Positions 6,716-14,016 of a DNA stretch of 16,127 bases are shown one piece after another. Positions within the stretch are counted from its first letter, which is position 1. Each line of letters opens with the position of its first letter. The stretch is taken from NCBI GenBank assembly GCA_913048545.1, contig CAJWWH010000029.1, positions 1 through 16,127 on the forward strand, in the 5' to 3' direction. The notes beneath the pieces are model-generated. The model ran no database searches. It was given only the letters and a program-made list of their open reading frames with translations, and was not told the origin of the DNA. The position numbers and the translations under genes were made by a program. The stretch comes from an uncultured Opitutia bacterium (GTDB taxonomy: Bacteria; Verrucomicrobiota; Verrucomicrobiae; Opitutales; MB11C04).

Positions 6716-7279
6716 CTACTTTTCTCCTTTCTGCGAATTCACTTTCTTGGATATTACCTCGTTCAGGGGAACAAATTTAAGCACAGTTCCGTTAATACAA
6801 TAACGCTTATCCGTAGGAGTATCGAAGCCTTCACCGGTAAAAACATGCCCCAGATGACCATCACAATTCGCACACCTCACCTCCGTACGGGGATACCCTA
6901 GATGATAATCCACGGTGGTGGTTATATTTTTCGCTTGGGACGGGTCATAAAAAGAGGGCCACCCGCACCGGGAATCAAATTTTTCCTTGGAGGAAAATAA
7001 TTCAATATCACACCCGGCACAGTAATAGGTGCCGGCACCCTGCTTTTTAAATTCCAGATAAACTTTCCCATTGGCCCGCTCCGTTCCAGCCTCGCGTAAA
7101 ATTCGATACTGCTCGGGTGTTAAAATCTTTTTCCATTCTTCCTTGGTGCGTTCCACGCTGACTTTTTTTTCTTTCTGATTACTTTCTTCTTTGGACTGGG
7201 AGCTTTGGAGAGGCAGCAGTCCCCAGACTGCCGAAAATGTGATTACACTTATTGTGGTGAACAAGGTAATAGTTTTCAT
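6716..7279 (-). CDS. msrB: exported peptide-methionine (R)-S-oxide reductase MsrB
   Basis: MsrB repairs methionine-R-sulfoxide in proteins, using a catalytic cysteine regenerated by a disulfide-reducing partner. The 187 aa include an N-terminal hydrophobic stretch (about 5-25) followed by a charged linker, suggesting export to the periplasm. The catalytic domain runs from about 45 to 172. Zinc cysteines are CAGC (87, 90) and CANC (136, 139). RCGWPSF carries the likely resolving Cys105, HLGHVF follows, and the catalytic RYCIN has Cys161. The motif reads RYCINGTVLKF where RYCINSASLRF is usual, a mild change. The start is ATG 7279 with no Shine-Dalgarno sequence. Its stop lies 1 base before the lptCA TTG, so the envelope-repair enzyme and LPS transport are probably co-translated. 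pilT lies 57 bp upstream on the same strand. Confidence 0.95.
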   Translation of the reverse strand: MKTITLFTTISVITFSAVWGLLPLQSSQSKEESNQKEKKVSVERTKEEWKKILTPEQYRILREAGTERANGKVYLEFKKQGAGTYYCAGCDIELFSSKEKFDSRCGWPSFYDPSQAKNITTTVDYHLGYPRTEVRCANCDGHLGHVFTGEGFDTPTDKRYCINGTVLKFVPLNEVISKKVNSQKGEK

Positions 7280-7336
7280 AGAGTGAATTCTAAAACAAAA
7301 AATTTTAAATGGTCAATTGACTATCTCACAATTTAA

Positions 7337-8485
7337 CTAACCCAGTCTTTCAATCAGGCTGGCTTCATTCGTGTATGTGATTGCAGACTCCTTCGATATT
7401 ATCCCATGCTGGTAAAGATGAAGCAGGTGTTGCTCCATGGTCATCATTCCCTCCTTGGACTGGGTCTCCATCGTGGAGTATACCTGCTGCCAGTTACCCG
7501 AACGGATAAGATTTCCAAGTGCAGGAATATTTTTCAGTACTTCCATCACCAAAATTCTTCCGTTCCCATCCATTCGGGGAACCAGCTTTTGACTGAGCAC
7601 AAAAGATAAACTGAATGAAAGCTGAAGGCAAAGACTCTTGGTTTGTTCCGAGGGAAACATATCAACAATTCGACTCAGTGCCCCTTTCGCATCCCGGGTA
7701 TGGAGAGTTGAAAAAACAAGGTGACCGGTCTCCGCCGCGCTTAATGCAAGCGATGCAGTCTCCGTGTCACGAATTTCGCCCACAAAAATAACATCCGGAT
7801 TCTCACGCAACGCGCTTCGGAGTCCCGCTGCAAAGGTCGGAACATCCTGCCCCACTTGTCTTTGCGAAACCATCGAGCTCTCACTTTTGAATAAAAACTC
7901 AACGGGATCTTCCAGCGTAATAATCCGGGTTTTACGATAAAGATTAACATGATTAATTAAGGCGGAAATTGTAGTCGACTTTCCGCTTCCCGTCACCCCG
8001 GTGACCAAAACAAGTCCGCGCTTCAGGGCGGTGATGTCCTGCCATATTTTCTCAGAGGGTAGACCGACCTCCTCGATTGAAGGAATATTCGAAGCGAGTA
8101 CCCGCATCACAAATGCAAGTCCATCCCGGTCACGAAATATGTTCAAACGGAAATTGACTCCCTGTTCCTCCCATTCAAACGCAGTGTCCACATCCTTGGG
8201 GTCATCCTCGGATAATGCGATCGCCAGATGTTTCTCTGTCAGTAAAATCCCCAGCATATAACGAATCACCTCATCAGTCACACTGACTGCACCAGGCATG
8301 GGAGTGAGGTCGTCATCAATTCGAAAACTGACCGGACGCCCCATTTTGACATGCATATCGGAGATCCTCGATAAGTTTCCGCGCTTATACGCAGGGTCGA
8401 TAAAATAGTTAAGCATTTGAGAAAAGCTTAGCTGAGAATCAGCGACTTGGTAAATGGGTTGATTGATATCGTAATTTTGTGCCAT
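7337..8485 (-). CDS. pilT: type IV pilus retraction ATPase, PilT/PilU family
   Basis: This hexameric cytoplasmic ATPase disassembles type IV pili and powers twitching. The 382 aa show an N-terminal PAS-like domain (about 20-130, with SDMHVKMGRPVSFRIDDDL and FRLNIFRDRDGLAFVMRVL). The ATPase core has Walker A GVTGSGKS (163-170), Asp box ITLEDPVEF (189-197), Walker B NPDVIFVGEIRD (229-240) and His box SAAETGHLVFSTLHT (249-263). The tail GMMTMEQHLLHLYQHGIISKESA matches PilT C-termini. The N-terminus is longer than in classical PilT, and PilT versus PilU cannot be settled from this sequence. The ATG at 8485 has no visible Shine-Dalgarno sequence. It is divergent from the metallo-hydrolase gene (128 bp between them) and is first in the minus-strand run. 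No other pilus genes are nearby. Confidence 0.93.
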   Translation of the reverse strand: MAQNYDINQPIYQVADSQLSFSQMLNYFIDPAYKRGNLSRISDMHVKMGRPVSFRIDDDLTPMPGAVSVTDEVIRYMLGILLTEKHLAIALSEDDPKDVDTAFEWEEQGVNFRLNIFRDRDGLAFVMRVLASNIPSIEEVGLPSEKIWQDITALKRGLVLVTGVTGSGKSTTISALINHVNLYRKTRIITLEDPVEFLFKSESSMVSQRQVGQDVPTFAAGLRSALRENPDVIFVGEIRDTETASLALSAAETGHLVFSTLHTRDAKGALSRIVDMFPSEQTKSLCLQLSFSLSFVLSQKLVPRMDGNGRILVMEVLKNIPALGNLIRSGNWQQVYSTMETQSKEGMMTMEQHLLHLYQHGIISKESAITYTNEASLIERLG

Positions 8486-8592
8486 GGAAAATTAAAGGTT
8501 TGTGTTTCGATTAGAGTCTTTTTTAAAGACGAATGCAAATCTCCTTTCGAAGAAAATATTATTGGATTGCAAAAATAACCCTAAATTTCGAG

Positions 8593-8598
8593 TATAAT
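8593..8598 (+). promoter_or_regulatory. possible -10 element TATAAT for the metallo-hydrolase gene
   Basis: A perfect TATAAT lies 15 bp before the ATG at 8614. The best -35 candidate (TTGCAA, 8567-8572) is 20 bp upstream, longer than ideal. If it is real, the transcript would start only a few bases before the ATG, which fits the absence of a Shine-Dalgarno sequence there. Confidence 0.35.
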
Positions 8599-8613
8599 TA
8601 TTGATTAATTTTA

Positions 8614-9615
8614 ATGAAAATTCATTTTAAAGGTACCCGAGGATCCATACCCACCGCCCCAACCGCCAAAACGATCAGGGAAAAAGTGGTGGCTACCCTA
8701 TTGGCTGCCCGTGGGAAAGACCTGCGTTCAGAAACTCAGATCCGTGAATTCGTTAAGGAACAACTGCCTTTTCAGCATGGTCACACCTATGGGGGGAACA
8801 CACCTTGCCTCAATATTGAAACCGGATCGGATGAATATCTTATCTTTGATGGTGGTTCAGGAATCCGGCCGCTTGGAAAAGAAATTCTTGAGGAGGGGAC
8901 TACGGGTAAAACATTTCATATCTTTTTTTCTCATTTCCACTATGATCATGTGCAGGGAATCCCTTTCTTCGCACCCGCGTTCATTCCGGGAAACAAGGTG
9001 ATTTTTCACGGTGGTCATGATACTCTTGAACAAACACTGAGGGATCAGATGAAAACCCCCTTCTTCCCGATACCATTTGAAACTTTTGCCGCCGATATTT
9101 CTTTTGAAGTTCATAAACCGGGGGACCTTATCAATATTTGTGATGTTCAGATTTCCCTGCTCGAACAAAACCATCCCGGTGTTTCCTACGGATACCGGGT
9201 GGATCAGGGAGATAAGTCGTTCGTTTATTCGACCGATGCCGAGCACACCAGTCCCGCCCACGGAAAAGAATATCCCTATATTGAATTTATCAAAGGGACC
9301 GATCTGCTTATTTTTGACGCTCCCTACACCCATTCCCAGTCTATCGGAAACCGTGAGCATTGGGGACATTCAAGCAATATAATGGGAGTGGAACTCGCTG
9401 CCCGCGGCGAGGTCGGTACACTCGCTATTTTCCACCACGACCCTGCATTTTCAGACAAGGAAATGGACGATTTCCTTGCCCACACCAAGAAATTTCTCGA
9501 CCGGTCCAAATTGGCCGTTCGGGAAACAAGGCCCGGCATTCCCGGTGCTCCTTCTCCTCGTTCCCATCCATCTGAAGTCATTGTCGCGTACGATGGTTTA
9601 GTTTTCGAGGTGTAG
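8614..9615 (+). CDS. metallo-beta-lactamase-fold hydrolase (phosphodiesterase-like)
   Basis: The fold and metal ligands are clear: SHFHYDH (His107, His109, Asp111, His112), NHPG (His187), TDAEH (Asp208) and FHHDP (His274). The opening (KGTRGSIP, YGGNTPCLNIE, then LIFDGGSGIRPLG) is typical of the subgroup related to cyclic-nucleotide or phosphoribosyl-cyclic-phosphate phosphodiesterases. A helical insertion of about 45 residues (14-58) separates RGSIP from YGGNT. The 333-aa protein lacks a signal peptide and is probably cytosolic with two metal ions. The start is ATG 8614, with no Shine-Dalgarno sequence but a TATAAT just upstream. A nuclease gene follows after 5 bp, so the two are probably one operon, which hints at a nucleotide or RNA substrate. 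The exact substrate cannot be read from the sequence. Confidence 0.88.
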   Translation: MKIHFKGTRGSIPTAPTAKTIREKVVATLLAARGKDLRSETQIREFVKEQLPFQHGHTYGGNTPCLNIETGSDEYLIFDGGSGIRPLGKEILEEGTTGKTFHIFFSHFHYDHVQGIPFFAPAFIPGNKVIFHGGHDTLEQTLRDQMKTPFFPIPFETFAADISFEVHKPGDLINICDVQISLLEQNHPGVSYGYRVDQGDKSFVYSTDAEHTSPAHGKEYPYIEFIKGTDLLIFDAPYTHSQSIGNREHWGHSSNIMGVELAARGEVGTLAIFHHDPAFSDKEMDDFLAHTKKFLDRSKLAVRETRPGIPGAPSPRSHPSEVIVAYDGLVFEV

Positions 9616-9620
9616 TGTAA

Positions 9621-10235
9621 ATGGATACTGCTCCAGACCCCAATGAAGATATTCCCAAGCGACTTGAAAAGGAAGCAATTAACGAACTGCCGCTGATACG
9701 CTTTCACGGGGCGATCAAATTTGCCGAAGACACTAAATCCTTCCACAGACTGTGTGCCAAGCTTTCCAAACAACGAGTGCTTGGATTCGATATCGAATGT
9801 AAACCGAATTTTAAAAGAGGTCCCAATAATCCGCCTGCTCTCATTCAGTTAGCCACCTCGGATCAGGCTTTCCTCTTCCGCCTTTATCCAATAATGAAAC
9901 TGGGTCCCCTGGTTCAAATTCTCGAAAACCCCAAAATCATTAAAACGGGAGTGGCCATCAAAGATGACCTCCATAATTTGCAAAAAATTGAAAGTTTTAC
10001 CGCCGGTGGCTTTGAAGACCTTGCCACCCTTGCTCAATCTCTCAAAATCGAACAGACAGGACTGCGGAATTTAACCGCGATTTTCTTTAATCAACGGCTC
10101 TCCAAATCCGCCCAACTCTCGAATTGGCAAAAAAGACCCCTTTCCCCTTCGCAGATTAACTATGCGGCCACCGATGCGTGGATTAGCCGCGAACTTTACC
10201 TGATTATGAAGGCCCGGCTCGACCTCGTGAAATAA
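9621..10235 (+). CDS. DEDDy 3'-5' exonuclease domain protein (RNase D / WRN-exonuclease-like)
   Basis: The protein trims nucleic acid 3' ends by two-metal catalysis. The 204 aa are essentially one exonuclease domain. Motif I is LGFDIECKP (Asp57, Glu59), motif II GVAIKDDLHNL (Asp116), and motif III INYAATDAW (Tyr181, Asp185), giving the DEDDy set. PALIQLATSDQAFLFRL and LRNLTAIFF, and NWQKRPLSPSQINYAATDA, match the family order. The HRDC domains of RNase D are absent, so it is nearer the short single-domain WRN-like group; DNA or RNA preference is unknown. The ATG at 9621 follows the previous stop by 5 bp, and a GAGGTG ribosome site (9607-9612) sits 8 bases upstream, inside the end of the metallo-hydrolase gene. 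It converges with the permease gene with 30 bp between stops and no obvious terminator. Confidence 0.92.
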   Translation: MDTAPDPNEDIPKRLEKEAINELPLIRFHGAIKFAEDTKSFHRLCAKLSKQRVLGFDIECKPNFKRGPNNPPALIQLATSDQAFLFRLYPIMKLGPLVQILENPKIIKTGVAIKDDLHNLQKIESFTAGGFEDLATLAQSLKIEQTGLRNLTAIFFNQRLSKSAQLSNWQKRPLSPSQINYAATDAWISRELYLIMKARLDLVK

Positions 10236-10265
10236 AGGCTGGGTGCTCCCCCATCTTCTCCCGTT

Positions 10266-11603
10266 TTACATGCTCAGCTTCCAGCCTCTTTTCTTGAGCA
10301 TATCAAGAAGCACCGCCAAAAGCAGCACCACGCCCAGAACCACTTTCTGAGTGTAACTTTGCACCCCGGTTAAATTCATACCGTTTTGAATGACCGCGAT
10401 AATAAATGCCCCGATCAATGTGCCAAAAACTTTGCCCCGGCCACCCGACAGGGAGGTGCCCCCCACCACCACCGCGGCAATCACATACAATTCATACATC
10501 AAACCGTATTTCGGATCACCACTCTTAAATTGCGAAGCCATAATTACCCCGCCCAGTCCGGCCAATGCCCCACAGCTTGCATATACCCAGAGCAGAACCT
10601 TCTTGACCGGAATACCCGAAAGCCTCGCCGCTTCGGGGTTTCCGCCCACCGCATAAATATATCTTCCAATAGTGGTTCGGCTCATTAAGGTGTGGGCAAG
10701 CAGATAAAGAACCACCATCAACACCACTGCATTGGGAACGCCCGCCCAATCATCTCCCCTTCCCAGCCAGTCAAAGGATTCTGGTAATTGATAAATCGAA
10801 AGCCCTCCCGAAAGCATGTAAGCCAGTCCGCTTCCCACCATCATCATTCCAAGCGTCGCCACGAAGGGAGGCACTCCAAAATAAGCGACCATCGAACCCG
10901 AAAAAAGCCCTAGGGCCGAGCAGGCCAATATGGCAAGACCACAACCGGTAACCATCCCGGTCACCGTCGCTTCATCGCCCCCAAACCATTCCCGGATTAC
11001 CCAGGTGGCCAGCACCGCCGAAACCGCAATTAAACTTCCCACCGACAGATCGATCCCGGCGGTTATGATTACCAGCGTCATCCCAATGGCCAGGATCGCA
11101 ATCACCGCAATTTGATTAGCCACATTTAACAGATTCGAGGCCTTCAGAAAATTCGGCCAGGAGGAGGATTCAGGGGCTAAGACCAAAACCCCGGACATCT
11201 TGCTTTCTGCCTTTTGGAAATTCTGAAGCACGGCCAGATTTACAAATGTCTTTTCACAGGCCAATAAATTCAGACTGTTATTCTGATCGAATGCTCCACG
11301 CAATCCCTTCCCCAGCTCCGGCGGACCGCCTTGCACAATTCCCGCAACTTCCCATTTGCGATTGGTCAGCAGTTCATTCAGGCGACTGGTGAATGCCTGT
11401 CCCGAATCCGTTCGTCGTCCCGCAATTAAAACCCGACCGGGCACATCGAAGGATTCACTTATAACCTGTTCGAGTTTTTCCGCCGCTTCCTCTCCCTCCG
11501 GCTGTTGCTCTTCAAAGGTGATCCAGCTGAAAAATACGCATAGAATAACCAGCACCCCGAGCATTCCGTAATCCGAGGAAAAGATTGCTTTGATCCATTT
11601 CAT
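10266..11603 (-). CDS. sugar ABC transporter permease, RbsC family, with a large N-terminal loop insertion
   Basis: This is the membrane channel of a ribose/xylose-type importer. Hallmarks include GMTLVIITAGIDLSVGS (174-190), the helix PPFVATLGMMMVGSGLAY, the cytoplasmic loop RYIYAVGGNPEAARLSGIPVKKV and the late VVGGTSLSGGRGKVFGTLIGAF. Members are usually about 320 aa; this one is 445. The excess is an inserted, mostly soluble stretch of about 118 residues (about 31-148) between the first membrane helix (14-30) and the usual NLLNVANQ segment. It looks alternating beta/alpha (RVLIAGRR, then TSRLNELLTNRKWEVAGIVQ, then NLLACEK and GVLVLAPE). The ATG at 11603 lies 17 bp after the ATPase gene stop, with GGGGA about 8 bases upstream. 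It is the last gene of the importer operon. The substrate cannot be assigned. Confidence 0.93.
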   Translation of the reverse strand: MKWIKAIFSSDYGMLGVLVILCVFFSWITFEEQQPEGEEAAEKLEQVISESFDVPGRVLIAGRRTDSGQAFTSRLNELLTNRKWEVAGIVQGGPPELGKGLRGAFDQNNSLNLLACEKTFVNLAVLQNFQKAESKMSGVLVLAPESSSWPNFLKASNLLNVANQIAVIAILAIGMTLVIITAGIDLSVGSLIAVSAVLATWVIREWFGGDEATVTGMVTGCGLAILACSALGLFSGSMVAYFGVPPFVATLGMMMVGSGLAYMLSGGLSIYQLPESFDWLGRGDDWAGVPNAVVLMVVLYLLAHTLMSRTTIGRYIYAVGGNPEAARLSGIPVKKVLLWVYASCGALAGLGGVIMASQFKSGDPKYGLMYELYVIAAVVVGGTSLSGGRGKVFGTLIGAFIIAVIQNGMNLTGVQSYTQKVVLGVVLLLAVLLDMLKKRGWKLSM

Positions 11604-11620
11604 GCGGTCATCCCCAGGCC

Positions 11621-13135
11621 TCAGGCCGCTTTTTCTTCCTTCTCGCCAATCGCCAAGTTCATTAGTGTTTCCTGAGTCACTTCTGGACTGTTACATAATT
11701 CCCCCATTAACTCCCCCTCTTTCATCACCAAAATCCGGTCGCTCATACCAAGCACTTCCGGTAATTCCGAACTGATCATGATAATCCCCTTTCCTTCACT
11801 GGCTAATTGATTCATCCATTGATAAATTTCAAATTTTGCCCCCACATCAATCCCCCGGGTGGGTTCGTCAAAAATTAGAATTTCCGCATTCCTTTCCAAC
11901 CATTTGGAAAGGACCACTTTTTGCTGATTCCCACCCGATAATTGGGAAGCCAACTGTCGGTGACCGGAAACTTTAATCTGTAATTTCTTAATATATTCAC
12001 TAAAAGATTCCGCTTCGGCTTGGCCGTCCAACCATCCTTTGCTTGAAAACTTTTTCAAGTTGGGCAGTCCAAAATTTTCCTTGATTGATTGCCCGAGGAT
12101 AAGTCCCTGGTCTTTTCTGTCTTCACTGAGCAGACAGATGCCCGCTTCTATCGCATCGGCCGGTGTCGCCAGTTTGAGCTTTTTTCCGTCGAGCTCGACC
12201 TCCCCCGAATCGCACCGGTCCGCACCAGATATAAGTCTCACGGTTTCCGTCCTTCCCGCTCCCACTAATCCGGTCAGGGCAAGAATTTCACCCGCCTTCA
12301 CTGCGAGGGAAACATTTCGAACTTTCCGTCCGCGGTTCAGGTTTTTAGCCTTCAGACGGACTGCTCCGGGAGTCCTCTTCACTTGGGGAAACTCATTTTC
12401 CAACTTCCGCCCCACCATCATTTCGATAATTTTCGAACGGTCCAATTCATCCCGGGACAATTGCCCCACCCGTTCGCCGTCACGCATAATGATTGCCCGG
12501 TCTGACACTCGTTCAATCTCTTCGAGCCGATGGCTCACATACACCACACCGATCCCCTTTTCCTTCAGGTCGTCAATTAAGATATAAAGTTGTTCGACTT
12601 CTTTCTTGGTCAGGGCAGCACTCGGTTCATCCATTACCAAAATTCGGGCATCCCGCACCAAAGCCTTGGCAATCTCAACGAGTTGCTTCTCCGCCACCGT
12701 TAAACTGTCACATAATGCATCCGGTTTTATCTCCGCACCAATTCTCTTGAAGACTTCCTCAACCTTTGCTTTTTCTTCGCTCTTTCGCACCCAGCCAAAA
12801 TCCGCCGGTTCAATACCTAAAAAAACATTCTCTGCCGCGGATAATCCGGGCACCAGATTAAATTCCTGATAAATGATCGCCACTCCCGCATCCAGTGAGT
12901 CGGTGGGCTTGTCCCAGTGCTGAGGAACTCCATCCACTGATAAGGTACCGGAATCCGCCTGATGGGCTCCCCCCATCACCTTGATCAGGGTGCTTTTTCC
13001 CGCACCATTCTCTCCCAGTAACGCCACGCATTCTCCCGAACGCAGTTCAAAGTCAACCGACTTCAAGGCATGCACCCCGGGGAACCGTTTATCAATTCCC
13101 TTCAAATGCAGAAGGTAGTGATTTCCCAGGCTCAA
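11621..13135 (-). CDS. sugar ABC transporter ATP-binding protein, RbsA family (two ABC domains)
   Basis: This double ATPase energises the importer with the RbsC-type permease. It is 504 aa, normal for the family. The first domain has Walker A GENGAGKST (41-49), IYQEFNLVPGLSAAENV, the relaxed signature LTVAEKQLVEIAKAL (145-159) and Walker B ILVMDEPSAALT (165-176). The second domain has the family's degenerate Walker A GLVGAGRTE (289-297), LSEDRKDQGL, LSGGNQQKVVLSKWL (399-413) and ILIFDEPTRGIDVGAK (419-434). The start is a TTG at 13135. An AAGGGGAG ribosome site (13145-13152) lies 9 bases upstream, and no ATG or GTG fits better. It lies 30 bp after the IclR-type gene and 17 bp before the permease gene. 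The gene name depends on a substrate that is not known. Confidence 0.95.
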   Translation of the reverse strand: MSLGNHYLLHLKGIDKRFPGVHALKSVDFELRSGECVALLGENGAGKSTLIKVMGGAHQADSGTLSVDGVPQHWDKPTDSLDAGVAIIYQEFNLVPGLSAAENVFLGIEPADFGWVRKSEEKAKVEEVFKRIGAEIKPDALCDSLTVAEKQLVEIAKALVRDARILVMDEPSAALTKKEVEQLYILIDDLKEKGIGVVYVSHRLEEIERVSDRAIIMRDGERVGQLSRDELDRSKIIEMMVGRKLENEFPQVKRTPGAVRLKAKNLNRGRKVRNVSLAVKAGEILALTGLVGAGRTETVRLISGADRCDSGEVELDGKKLKLATPADAIEAGICLLSEDRKDQGLILGQSIKENFGLPNLKKFSSKGWLDGQAEAESFSEYIKKLQIKVSGHRQLASQLSGGNQQKVVLSKWLERNAEILIFDEPTRGIDVGAKFEIYQWMNQLASEGKGIIMISSELPEVLGMSDRILVMKEGELMGELCNSPEVTQETLMNLAIGEKEEKAA

Positions 13136-13165
13136 TAATTCGGGCTCCCCTTCCCGTATAACTTT

Positions 13166-13945
13166 CTATTTGAGTAATTTCTCACGGATTTCACGGGCGC
13201 TTTGGATACAGGTTTTTCCAATTTCCTCAAAGCGGTCGGGTACCAGACGGAAAGAAGGGGCAATTACCGTTATTGCACCCACTGGATAATGATAGTCATC
13301 CAGAATCACCGCGGACACACAGTGTATTCCCTCCAATCCCTCTGCGAGATCAAGACTGTATCCCCGTTCCCTGATTTCTTGCAGGTCCTTGCTCAATGAA
13401 GAACGGGTGGCCAGTGTGCGTGAGGTAAATTTTTTCAAATTCACTTTATTCAAATAAGTTTCCAGTTCTTCCACAGGCAGAGACGCTAAAATCGATTTAC
13501 CGGGAGCGCATGAATAACAGGGCACGCGCAGTCCAATCCGCCCGGAAACTTTGATCGGTTGGTCCGATTCGCACTGCTCCAAAACCATCGTCTTCCCCTC
13601 AACCATAACTAATAACTGAGCCGTTTCACCGGTAATATCTCTCAGCTTCTTCAAGGAATCCCATGAGGAAACCACCAGGCTCTTGTCATTGACTTGCGGT
13701 CTGGTGATATCCGCAACCCGGTTGGTTAAAACATAGCGTCGGTCGTCTTCCCGGCGATAGAGCCATCCGCGTTTATGCATCGTTTCGGTAATTCTTCCCA
13801 CACTGTTGACCGGTAGGGACAAGGCCCGGGCAATCTCACTGGATGACTTTCCGGTTCGGTAGCGCCCTAAATATTCAAGGATTGCCAAGCTTCGTTCTGT
13901 CCCTTTCGCGGTGGCTTCCTGTCGGATAAGTATAGATTCAGTCAT
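13166..13945 (-). CDS. IclR-family transcriptional regulator, inside the sugar importer operon
   Basis: The 259 aa give an N-terminal winged helix-turn-helix (about 15-77: GTERSLAILEYLGR, SSSEIARALSLPVNSVGRITETMHKRGWLYR) and a C-terminal IclR effector domain (about 88-255). The effector domain carries the family motifs GLRVPCYSCAPGKSILA (138-154) and EGLEGIHCVSAVILDD (202-217), which bind a small molecule in relatives. The start is ATG 13945, with a weak TGGA 8 bases upstream that overlaps the 3' arm of the 28-bp palindrome at 13955-13982. It lies between the binding-protein and ATPase genes on the same strand, so it probably controls this operon in response to the imported compound or a product. 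Activator versus repressor cannot be told. Confidence 0.93.
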   Translation of the reverse strand: MTESILIRQEATAKGTERSLAILEYLGRYRTGKSSSEIARALSLPVNSVGRITETMHKRGWLYRREDDRRYVLTNRVADITRPQVNDKSLVVSSWDSLKKLRDITGETAQLLVMVEGKTMVLEQCESDQPIKVSGRIGLRVPCYSCAPGKSILASLPVEELETYLNKVNLKKFTSRTLATRSSLSKDLQEIRERGYSLDLAEGLEGIHCVSAVILDDYHYPVGAITVIAPSFRLVPDRFEEIGKTCIQSAREIREKLLK

Positions 13946-13954
13946 AATGCAATT

Positions 13955-13982
13955 CCAGATTGGGGAATAGATCCCAATATGG
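13955..13982 (-). promoter_or_regulatory. imperfect palindrome upstream of the IclR-type gene (operator or intercistronic hairpin)
   Basis: Half-sites CCAGATTGGG (13955-13964) and CCCAATATGG (13973-13982) pair at 9 of 10 positions around an 8-base spacer. It lies 9 bp before the iclR ATG and 34 bp after the binding-protein stop. As DNA it could be an operator for the regulator. As RNA it could cap the binding-protein message or mask the iclR ribosome site. I cannot choose between these from sequence. Confidence 0.5.
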
Positions 13983-14016
13983 TTTCCTGAGATGTAATCA
14001 TTTGAATGGATTGGAT

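Noticed and set aside
7310..7323. Palindrome around GTCAATTGAC between pilT and msrB as a terminator
   Set aside because: It has no loop, so it cannot form an intrinsic terminator hairpin; short AT-rich palindromes of this size are expected by chance.
12039..12587. 182-aa ORF antisense to the importer ATPase gene
   Set aside because: It mirrors codon structure of the real gene on the other strand, is Ser/Arg/Pro-rich without domains, and has no spacing or ribosome site of its own.
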